From positions 1 to 6,761 of the forward strand of contig JAICSD010000249.1 in NCBI GenBank assembly GCA_025937075.1: 6,761 nucleotides of DNA, in the 5' to 3' direction. This DNA is from Vicinamibacteria bacterium (lineage in GTDB: Bacteria > Acidobacteriota > Vicinamibacteria > Vicinamibacterales > 2-12-FULL-66-21). Positions within the stretch are counted from its first letter, which is position 1; each line of letters begins with the position of its first letter. This document shows positions 1-5,217 of this stretch, piece after piece. A program made the position numbers and the translations under genes. The notes under the pieces are model-generated. The model saw only the letters and a list, made by a program, of their open reading frames with translations. It was not told where the DNA came from and searched no databases.

Positions 1-575
1 AGCCCTCGACGCTCACCGGCTCGATCGGGGTGGTGCTCACGAAGTTCGTAATCGACGGCACGCTGAAGAAGCTCGGCATGAACATGGAGAGCGTGCAGCA
101 GGGGAAGTACGCGGGCATTTACTCGCCGGTGAGGCCGTTCTCGCCAGAGGAGCGCGCGCGCGTCGCGCAGAGCATGCAGGCGACCTACGACGCGTTCGTC
201 GAGAAGGCGGCGCAAGGGCGCAACACGACGCCGGAACGGATCGACGCCATCGGCCAGGGGCGCGTCTGGACGGGGCGTCAGGCGAAGCAGATCGGCCTCG
301 TCGACGAGCTGGGCGGACTCGACCGCGCCGTCGCGCTCGCGAAGCAGCGCGCGCGGATCCCGCAGGAGTCCGAGGTGGAGCTGGTCGTATATCCGCCGAA
401 GAAGTCGTTCTATGACGTGATTCGCAGCCCCTTCGGCGCGTCGGCGGGCTCGACAACGCTGGCGTCGCTGCTGGGATTCAACAATCCGCGTGTGATGCAG
501 ACGCTTGCCGCTCCGCTGCAGGTCTTCCGGCGCGGCGAGCCGCTCGCGCTGATGCCCAATGTGTTCGTGCGATAG
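1..575 (+). CDS. sppA: Signal peptide peptidase SppA (S49 family), C-terminal part, truncated by the left edge
   Basis: The frame is open from base 3 with no stop before the edge, so the gene starts upstream; 190 C-terminal residues are visible, ending in TAG at 573-575. SppA is a membrane-bound serine protease that degrades signal peptides left after secretion. Family hallmarks seen are PSTLTGSIGV (visible residues 1-10), the segment just after the catalytic SGGY motif, and GRVWTGRQAKQIGLVDELGG (86-105), which closely resembles the C-terminal domain of E. coli SppA. The nucleophile serine would lie just outside the window. From memory of B. subtilis SppA, its general-base lysine (K199) would align with or beside AGIY (37-40) here, and the nearest lysine, K35, is offset by two residues. 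E. coli-type long SppA carries its lysine in the N-terminal domain, so a long two-domain form is plausible but unproven. The gene converges on kdgK across 44 bp and is not part of the sugar operon. Confidence 0.92.
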   Translation, partial: PSTLTGSIGVVLTKFVIDGTLKKLGMNMESVQQGKYAGIYSPVRPFSPEERARVAQSMQATYDAFVEKAAQGRNTTPERIDAIGQGRVWTGRQAKQIGLVDELGGLDRAVALAKQRARIPQESEVELVVYPPKKSFYDVIRSPFGASAGSTTLASLLGFNNPRVMQTLAAPLQVFRRGEPLALMPNVFVR

Positions 576-619
576 CTGACGCGCGTCAATGCCGGCTGGA
601 TCGTGAGAATGCCGGTTCG
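576..619. other. Convergent intergenic gap with palindrome and short direct repeat; possible weak bidirectional terminator
   Basis: The gap lies between the stops of sppA (573-575) and kdgK (620-622, complement). It holds a perfect 12-bp palindrome, TGACGCGCGTCA, at 577-588 and two copies of AATGCCGG at 588-595 and 608-615, 20 bp apart. CCGGC (592-596) can pair with GCCGG (611-615) around a 14-nt loop. No T-tract follows on either strand, so this is not a convincing intrinsic terminator. The position between converging genes is what makes a termination role worth considering. Confidence 0.3.
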
Positions 620-1660
620 CTAGCGCTGCACGCGTCCCGATGCATCCCCCTTCGCGAGCGCATCGACTTCGCCGACGGTGACACGATTGAAGTCGCCCGG
701 AATGGTCTGCTTCAGCGCGCTCGCGGCAACCGCGAATCGGAGCGCGTCCTCCGGCGCGCGTCCGGACACGAGCGCGTAGATCAAGCCGCCGGCGAAACTA
801 TCGCCTCCTCCGATGCGATCGACCAGCCGGACCATGTAGCGCTGGCTGCCGTGAAGCGTCGCGGCTCCGTTCTCCCACAACACGCCGCTCCAGCCGTTGT
901 CGCTCGCCGACACGCTTTCCCGCAGCGTGATCGCCACCATCGACGGCCCGAGCTCGCGCGACACGCGGGCGGCCGCATCGCGATAGCCGGCGATGTCGAG
1001 CGACCCGCCCGTCACGTCGGCTCCTTCGACGTGAATGCCAAGGACCGACTGCAGGTCCTCTTCGTTCGCGATGACGAGATCCACGTCCTTGACGAGCGGT
1101 CGCATCACCGCCTGCGCCTGCGCTTCGGTCCACAGCTTCTTGCGGAAGTTCAGGTCGACGCTGATCCGTGCCCCGGCCTCTCTTGCCGCGCGGACCGCGT
1201 CGCGCGTGGCCGCGGCCGCTTTCTCGCCAATCGCCGGGGTGATGCCGGTGAAATGAAACCACGCGGCGCCTTGCATCACAGGTTCCCAGGCGATGGCATC
1301 GGGAGGAACATCGCTGATCGCCGACCGCGCCCTGTCATAGAGCACCGTGGAGGCGCGCTGGCTCGCGCCGGTTTCGGTGAAATAGATGCCGATCCGATCG
1401 CCGCCGCGCGCGACGAAGTCGGTGCGAACGCCTTCGGCGCGCAGCATGCGCACGGCCGCATCGCCGATCGCGTTTGCGGGGAACCGCGTGACGTAATAGC
1501 TGTCCAGGCCGAACTGTGCCAGGCTGACCGCGACGTTCGCTTCACCGCCGCCGAACGTCGCCTGCAGGACCGGCGACTGGAGCAGCCGCTCGAATCCTGG
1601 CGGGCTGAGCCGCAGCATCAGCTCCCCGAACGTGACGACCTTGTGTGCCACGCGCTCCAC
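620..1660 (-). CDS. kdgK: 2-keto-3-deoxygluconate kinase (PfkB/ribokinase family)
   Basis: This 346-aa cytoplasmic kinase is predicted to phosphorylate 2-keto-3-deoxygluconate with ATP to give KDPG, the substrate of the aldolase encoded just upstream. PfkB signatures are FGGGEANVA (residues 36-44, substrate side) and DRIGGGDSFAGG (281-292), which holds the presumed catalytic base D287 and the anion-hole glycines. VDLNFRKKLW (168-177) and the segment around IYFTETG (92-98) resemble Thermus KdgK more than 5-dehydro-2-deoxygluconokinase (IolC), and the neighbours agree. The P-loop-like motif is GGGD rather than the usual GAGD, a mild variant. The start is GTG at 1660, directly abutting the eda stop (TAG at 1663-1661). 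An AGGAAG Shine-Dalgarno at 1675-1670 sits 9 nt upstream, which supports this start over the in-frame GTG at 1651. It is the last gene of the operon. Confidence 0.9.
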   Translation of the reverse strand: MERVAHKVVTFGELMLRLSPPGFERLLQSPVLQATFGGGEANVAVSLAQFGLDSYYVTRFPANAIGDAAVRMLRAEGVRTDFVARGGDRIGIYFTETGASQRASTVLYDRARSAISDVPPDAIAWEPVMQGAAWFHFTGITPAIGEKAAAATRDAVRAAREAGARISVDLNFRKKLWTEAQAQAVMRPLVKDVDLVIANEEDLQSVLGIHVEGADVTGGSLDIAGYRDAAARVSRELGPSMVAITLRESVSASDNGWSGVLWENGAATLHGSQRYMVRLVDRIGGGDSFAGGLIYALVSGRAPEDALRFAVAASALKQTIPGDFNRVTVGEVDALAKGDASGRVQR

Positions 1661-2323
1661 CTATGCTGTCTTCCTGACCGAGGCCACGCTCGCGACGATG
1701 CGCTTCGCGTTCGCCGTGATGACCTCGAAGCGTCCCTCGTCGATCGCGGCGGCGTCCAGCAGCGCCGAGCCGACCCCGACCGCGACGGCACCCGCGCGAA
1801 TCCAGTCGCCCGCGTTGTCGAGCGTGACGCCACCGGTGGGCATCAGCTTCAGCTGCGGCATCGGCGCGCGGATGTCCTTGATGAACTGAGGTCCCAGCGC
1901 CGTCGCGGGGAAGACCTTCACCAGATCGGCGCCGCGATCGTGCGCGTCGAGGATCTCGGTCGGGGAGAAGCAGCCGGGACACACAGGGACGCCGCGCTCG
2001 TGGCAGACGTCCATGACCTCGGGACGAAACACGGGCGCGACGACGAACCGTGCGCCCGCGTCGATGACGGCACGGGCGGTGTCGGCGTCGAGGACGGTCC
2101 CCGCGCCGAACAGGAAGTCCGGCGGCAGCGCGGGCGCGATCTCCGCGATCATCGCGACAGCATTGGGCACCGTCATGGTGACTTCCATCACCTTCACGTC
2201 GCCCTCGGCGATCGCGTCGATCACGGCCCGCAGCCGTCGCGGATCGCGGATGCGGATGACCGCGACGATTCCGAGCTCCTCGATTGCGCGAACGACGGAT
2301 GCTCTCGTCTGCACGGTCGTCAT
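1661..2323 (-). CDS. eda: KDPG aldolase (2-dehydro-3-deoxyphosphogluconate aldolase / KHG aldolase family)
   Basis: This 220-aa class I aldolase is predicted to cleave KDPG to pyruvate and glyceraldehyde-3-phosphate. Visible landmarks are MEVTMTVPNA (46-55) with catalytic glutamate E47, GAGTV (73-77), PGCFSPTE (116-123), LVKVFPA (134-140) with the Schiff-base lysine K136, and the phosphate-binding region PTGGV (162-166) and GVGSALL (183-189). EVTMTVPNA and GPQF match the Thermotoga-type enzyme better than E. coli Eda, which has EVTLRT. Paralogues of this family act on 2-keto-3-deoxy-6-phosphogalactonate (DgoA), but kdgK and kduD next door favour KDPG. I chose the ATG at 2323 because it overlaps the kduD stop as ATGA, a standard coupled-translation junction. 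An in-frame ATG at 2335 would add four residues and a 16-nt overlap, and cannot be excluded. Confidence 0.9.
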   Translation of the reverse strand: MTTVQTRASVVRAIEELGIVAVIRIRDPRRLRAVIDAIAEGDVKVMEVTMTVPNAVAMIAEIAPALPPDFLFGAGTVLDADTARAVIDAGARFVVAPVFRPEVMDVCHERGVPVCPGCFSPTEILDAHDRGADLVKVFPATALGPQFIKDIRAPMPQLKLMPTGGVTLDNAGDWIRAGAVAVGVGSALLDAAAIDEGRFEVITANAKRIVASVASVRKTA

Positions 2324-3075
2324 CGTCCCATCCATCCACCGTCCACGACGAGCACGTGCCCGTGGACGTAGTCAGAAGCCGAAGAAGCGAGGAACACGGC
2401 CGCACCGCCCAGATCGTCGGGCACGCCCCACCGGCCGGCCGGAATGCGCGCCGTGATCTGCCCGCGCCGGACCTCGTCGTCGTACAGCGCACGCGTGTTG
2501 TCGGTGCGCATGTAGCCGGGCGCGATGCCGTTCACGTTCACGCCGCGTCCTGCCCACTCGTTCGCGAGCGCCTTCGTGAGCTGGGCGACGCCGCCTTTCG
2601 CCGCGGCGTACGCGGGCACGCGGATGCCCCCCTGGAACGCCAGGAGCGACGACACGTTGATGATCTTGCCGCGCCCCTTCGCGAGCATGTGCCGTCCGGC
2701 GGCGCGGGACAGGCGGAACGTGCTGGAGAGATCGATTTCAATCACAGCGTCCCAGTCCTCGTCGGAGTACTGGTCGGCGTCGGCGCGACGGATGATGCCG
2801 GCGTTGTTGACCAGAATGTCGAGGCCGCCGAGTTGTTCGACGATGCGCGGCACGAGCGTGTCGGTCTGTGCGCGGTCGCGAAGGTCCGCGACGACCGAAA
2901 TCGTCCGGACACTGCCGCCGATCGCCGCCATCGTCGCTGAAGATTCGCGTTCGCTCGCATGCAGGGCCACGTCGGCGCCGGCCGCCGCGAGCGCCCGCGC
3001 GATTGCCGCGCCGAGTCCGCGCGAGGCGCCCGTCACCAGCGCCACGCGGCCCGTGAGATCGAACGCGTGCGTCAC
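2320..3075 (-). CDS. kduD: KduD-type SDR: 2-dehydro-3-deoxy-D-gluconate 5-dehydrogenase
   Basis: This 251-aa classical short-chain dehydrogenase is predicted to interconvert 2,5-diketo-3-deoxygluconate and 2-keto-3-deoxygluconate with NAD(P)H. It has the cofactor motif TGASRGLG (15-22), NNAG (90-93), and the catalytic S143, Y156 and K160 in SSLLAFQGG and YAAAK. Long stretches follow E. coli KduD: NNAGIIRRADA, GKIINVSSLLAFQGGIRVP, ANEWAGRGVNVNGIAPGYM, IPAGRWGVP and FLASSASDYVHG. This makes the assignment much firmer than for a generic SDR. The start is GTG at 3075, overlapping the upstream isomerase stop as GTGA, and no good Shine-Dalgarno is visible, so translation probably depends on the upstream gene. 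The stop overlaps the eda start. No frameshift or missing active-site residue is seen. Confidence 0.92.
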   Translation of the reverse strand: MTHAFDLTGRVALVTGASRGLGAAIARALAAAGADVALHASERESSATMAAIGGSVRTISVVADLRDRAQTDTLVPRIVEQLGGLDILVNNAGIIRRADADQYSDEDWDAVIEIDLSSTFRLSRAAGRHMLAKGRGKIINVSSLLAFQGGIRVPAYAAAKGGVAQLTKALANEWAGRGVNVNGIAPGYMRTDNTRALYDDEVRRGQITARIPAGRWGVPDDLGGAAVFLASSASDYVHGHVLVVDGGWMGR

Positions 3076-3902
3076 CGCGTTGCGCGGCCCGCGTCGATGC
3101 CCGATCCGCCGCCGCTGAAGTCGGGGTGCACGTTGACGACCCCGAACAGACGATCCTCACGCTCGCGGTTGGCGGACATCATCCATAGAAAATTGATCGA
3201 TCCGCCGGGCGCCGCCACGTTTGGATGATAGCCCTGCGGCATCAGGACGATGTCGCCTTCGTGGACGATCGTGGCGAGCTCGGGCTCGTCGGATGAGGCG
3301 TACACGAGCTGCACGCCGAACGCCGGGCGCGGCATGTCGATATAGAGGTACGCCTCTTCCGCGAGCTGCGCGTGCTCGTGCGGCGGCCACGACGTCCAGT
3401 TGCCTGGCGCGCTGAACGTGACACCGGCCATGATGCGCCCGGCGTCGACGTTCTTTCCGATCAGGATGTTCAGCTCGCGGCGCGACGCATCGCCGCCCGC
3501 CTTGAAGTGCAGGCCGCTGTCGCGCTGAACGTCCGCGTACGAGACGAATTGCAGCGGGTAGTTCCCGGTCACGGGCGCCGAGATCTCCGCGAGGTCGCAT
3601 CCGTCAGGGCCAGCGCTGACGCTGAAGGTCGACTCGCGCGGCACGTACAGCGCGTCGTACGGCTTCAGCGTGAACGACTGTCCATCCACCGCGACGCGCG
3701 CTTCGCCCTCGAGGCTCACCAGTCCGGTTTCACGATCCTGCGTATCGACGGCGAGCGCGGACGTATTCCCGTCGAGAATGATCCGGCCGTAGTGGAGATG
3801 CTGCGCCGCGGTTTTCCCCGGGGCGACGCTCTCGGTGCGCCCTTTGCGCGCGTCGGTGTCGCGGATGATGCAGGTGCGCGGTTCGATGGCAGGAATCGCC
3901 AT
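3072..3902 (-). CDS. IolB/KduI-family isomerase 2 (divergent 5-deoxy-glucuronate isomerase-like bicupin)
   Basis: This 276-aa cupin of the KduI/IolB family probably isomerises a keto-deoxyuronate. Predicted metal ligands are H175 and H177 in PPHEHAQLAEEAYLYID, E182 or E183, and H226 in PQGYHPNVAAPGG. The C-terminal half, with WPPHEH, GDIVLMPQGYHP and FLWMMSANRERED, matches the IolB fold. The loop between HxH and the glutamate is five residues shorter than in the neighbouring paralogue and close to the spacing in KduI (H196, H198, E203 in E. coli). It may therefore catalyse the missing KduI step; this is inference. The frame stays open upstream to 4259, but that region is an out-of-frame reading of the preceding gene. 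The true start is ATG at 3902, 1 nt after the stop of isomerase 1, with GAGG at 3912-3909 and a 6-nt spacer. It ends in a Gly-rich tail (around FSGGGSGID) and overlaps kduD by 4 nt. Confidence 0.85.
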   Translation of the reverse strand: MAIPAIEPRTCIIRDTDARKGRTESVAPGKTAAQHLHYGRIILDGNTSALAVDTQDRETGLVSLEGEARVAVDGQSFTLKPYDALYVPRESTFSVSAGPDGCDLAEISAPVTGNYPLQFVSYADVQRDSGLHFKAGGDASRRELNILIGKNVDAGRIMAGVTFSAPGNWTSWPPHEHAQLAEEAYLYIDMPRPAFGVQLVYASSDEPELATIVHEGDIVLMPQGYHPNVAAPGGSINFLWMMSANREREDRLFGVVNVHPDFSGGGSGIDAGRATR

Positions 3903-3903
3903 G

Positions 3904-4689
3904 TCAGGCCTCGTCGTGAATCCAGCGGTGGGAGGGGTCTTCGTGCAGCGCCATTCTGCGTTCCACGCCCGCCATCGCCCACAGGTAATAGAGGCGATAG
4001 CCGGGCGGCGCCGAGACGGGATGGTAGCCGTATGGGAGCAGAACGGCATCCCCGTCGCGCACGGTATGTGTGAGGCACTCGCCGTCGGCCGTGTACAGCA
4101 TCTGGTGCCCGAATCCCTGGGGCGGCGTGATGCGGTAGTAGTAGACCTCTTCGAGAACGGGCTCGCCGTCCCGGCCGTCGTGCTTGTGCGGCGGAAAACT
4201 GCTCCAGTGTCCGGGAGGATTGAACGTCTCGCCAACCATGAGCCGCCGCACGTGCGCATCGGTCACGAAGATGTCGTGCACTTCGCGCGCGTAGGTCCCG
4301 CGCCCGCGCGGGCTGACGCGGACGTCCTCGGGACGCGCCGCGGCGGGCTCGCCGCCCTCGGGCGCGGGCGTCGAGACGAAGATCGCTTCGAGCGGCGCCT
4401 CCGCGGTGACCGTCAGCGGCATGCCGGTTGGCAGATACAGCGCGCTCGCGCGTTCGGAGAAGACGCCGCTACGCGTCAGCGTCCATTCGCGGTGCGACGT
4501 CTTGAACGTGCCGCGCCCCTCGAGCAGCACGATGACGGTCTCTTCGCCGGACAGGTGATAGCGGTGCGTGCCGCCGGCGGGCAGCCGCAGCCGCGAGCTC
4601 GTCAGCTCGCGGGCGCCCCCCTCGCCACGGCGCTGCAGGTTCTGCAGTCCATCGATGCGGCGAACTCGATACAGGGTGTCGGTCAACAT
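3904..4689 (-). CDS. iolB: IolB-family isomerase 1 (5-deoxy-glucuronate isomerase-like)
   Basis: This 261-aa protein is the first gene of the minus-strand operon. It resembles IolB closely: FPPHKHDGRDGEPVLEEVYYYR (165-186) with HxH H168/H170 and glutamate E180/E181, then PPQGFGHQMLY (189-199), LLPYGYHPVSAPPGY (217-231) with ligand H223, and LYYLWAMAG. IolB converts 5-deoxy-glucuronate to 5-dehydro-2-deoxygluconate in myo-inositol breakdown. No other inositol gene (iolC, D, E, G) is present in the window, while kduD, eda and kdgK follow, so here it more likely serves uronate catabolism, perhaps as a KduI equivalent. The symbol reflects family resemblance, not proven substrate. The start is ATG at 4689. 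Upstream sequence has no clear Shine-Dalgarno, but HxH-to-C-terminus length and the N-terminal start fit the family. The stop TGA (3906-3904) is separated by one base from the next gene. Confidence 0.88.
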   Translation of the reverse strand: MLTDTLYRVRRIDGLQNLQRRGEGGARELTSSRLRLPAGGTHRYHLSGEETVIVLLEGRGTFKTSHREWTLTRSGVFSERASALYLPTGMPLTVTAEAPLEAIFVSTPAPEGGEPAAARPEDVRVSPRGRGTYAREVHDIFVTDAHVRRLMVGETFNPPGHWSSFPPHKHDGRDGEPVLEEVYYYRITPPQGFGHQMLYTADGECLTHTVRDGDAVLLPYGYHPVSAPPGYRLYYLWAMAGVERRMALHEDPSHRWIHDEA

Positions 4690-4691
4690 GG

Positions 4692-4741
4692 CGGGAGTCC
4701 CGAATCCCGAAGCTTAGTCTTGCGGCTGGCGGGTGCGCAAG
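4692..4741 (-). promoter_or_regulatory. Candidate control region of the uronate operon (weak promoter and inverted repeats)
   Basis: Just upstream of isomerase 1 (read on the minus strand) are a 6-bp inverted repeat CTTGCG-N11-CGCAAG (plus-strand coordinates 4719-4724 and 4736-4741), an 11-bp near-palindrome CGGGAGTCCCG (4692-4702) and a direct repeat TCCCGA (4698-4703, 4705-4710). A poor promoter could use TTGCGC (complement of 4735-4740) and TAAGCT (complement of 4711-4716) with an 18-bp spacer, each matching consensus at only three of six positions. The inverted repeat would overlap its -35 box and spacer. No cognate regulator for the sugar operon is seen in the window. Treat this as a candidate only. 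Confidence 0.25.
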
Positions 4742-4826
4742 CGAGGGCGCGGAGGCAGCAGAGGACGGTCTGCCCTTGGCGAACTCGGCGTGAGATCCGT
4801 CGCTGACACGACAGGACCGCACTCAC

Positions 4827-4867
4827 TTGACAATCCAGTGGAGCGCGTGCCATCGTTTGCTCCACTG
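4827..4867 (+). promoter_or_regulatory. Promoter and 9-bp inverted-repeat operator candidate for padR-ADOP
   Basis: A perfect -35 consensus TTGACA lies at 4827-4832. The best -10 after an 18-bp spacer is CATCGT (4851-4856), which is weak. A perfect inverted repeat, CAGTGGAGC (4836-4844) and GCTCCACTG (4859-4867) with a 14-nt spacer, spans the promoter and ends 2 nt before the padR ATG. TCCAGTG occurs at 4834-4840, in the left arm, and again inside the padR start region (4873-4879). PadR proteins commonly bind dyads in their own promoters, so autoregulation is a reasonable inference. As RNA, the same repeat could form a hairpin close to the start codon. Confidence 0.5.
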
Positions 4868-4869
4868 CA

Positions 4870-5217
4870 ATGTCCAGTGAAACGGATTCCGTGCGGCTGC
4901 TGCAGGGGACGCTCGATCTCATCGTCCTGCGCGCGCTGGCGACGATGGGACCGCAGCACGCCTATGCGCTGGCCGCGCGTCTCGAGCAGGTCGCCGATCA
5001 TCCGTTTCCGCTCAATCAGGGCACGCTCTACGTGGCGCTCGTGAGGCTCGAGCAGCGCGGCTGGATCAAGGGGACGTGGAGCAGGACCGAGGCGAACCGC
5101 GACGCCAAGTACTACGCGCTCACGAAGCGCGGCGCCGCGGCGCTCGAACGCGAAACGCAGAAGTGGCGGCGTCTGGCGGGCTTCGTCGACAAACTGCTGT
5201 TGGACGAGCCGACATGA
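4870..5217 (+). CDS. PadR-family winged-helix transcriptional regulator
   Basis: This 115-aa protein is a typical small PadR repressor. It shows LLQGTLDLIVLRAL (10-23), GPQHAYALAARLEQ (27-40), the recognition-helix segment NQGTLYVALVRLEQRGWI (49-66), and the wing RDAKYYALTKRG (77-88), followed by a C-terminal helix ending near DKLLLDE that would form the dimer interface. Such proteins bind dyad DNA and respond to small ligands; the ligand is unknown here. The start ATG at 4870 fits the family's N-terminus, but no Shine-Dalgarno is visible, and the predicted transcription start is only a few bases upstream, so the message may be nearly leaderless. Its stop overlaps the permease start as ATGA (5214-5217), the usual PadR-ADOP pairing in Acidobacteriota. 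It is divergent from the uronate operon. Confidence 0.93.
   Translation: MSSETDSVRLLQGTLDLIVLRALATMGPQHAYALAARLEQVADHPFPLNQGTLYVALVRLEQRGWIKGTWSRTEANRDAKYYALTKRGAAALERETQKWRRLAGFVDKLLLDEPT

Noticed and set aside
620..1660. Assignment of the PfkB kinase as IolC (5-dehydro-2-deoxygluconokinase), because IolB-like genes are in the operon
   Set aside because: Its motifs resemble KdgK, and kduD and a KDPG aldolase are adjacent; no iolD, iolE or iolG accompanies it.
851..2371. 506-codon plus-strand open frame opposite kdgK and eda
   Set aside because: It is antisense to two clearly recognised genes; its product is Arg/Asp/His-rich low-complexity sequence with no domain, typical of a GC-rich shadow frame.
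1542..2492. 316-codon minus-strand open frame overlapping eda and kduD
   Set aside because: It is another frame of the same strand as eda, Arg-rich and without recognisable motifs, while eda and kduD have intact catalytic residues.
3903..4259. N-terminal extension of isomerase 2 to an upstream ATG at 4259, possibly a 395-residue fusion
   Set aside because: The extra 119 residues are an out-of-frame reading of isomerase 1 with no cupin features; the ATG at 3902 has a good GAGG site and gives normal family length.
3072..4689. One isomerase gene split by a frameshift into two frames
   Set aside because: Each protein has a full-length cupin pair with its own HxH, Glu and distal His ligands, so they are two complete paralogues rather than halves of one gene.
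3835..4806. 323-codon plus-strand open frame opposite isomerase 1, and the 233-codon frame at 3372-4073
   Set aside because: Both are antisense to well-supported isomerase genes, with Arg/Ala/Gly-rich sequence and no domain.
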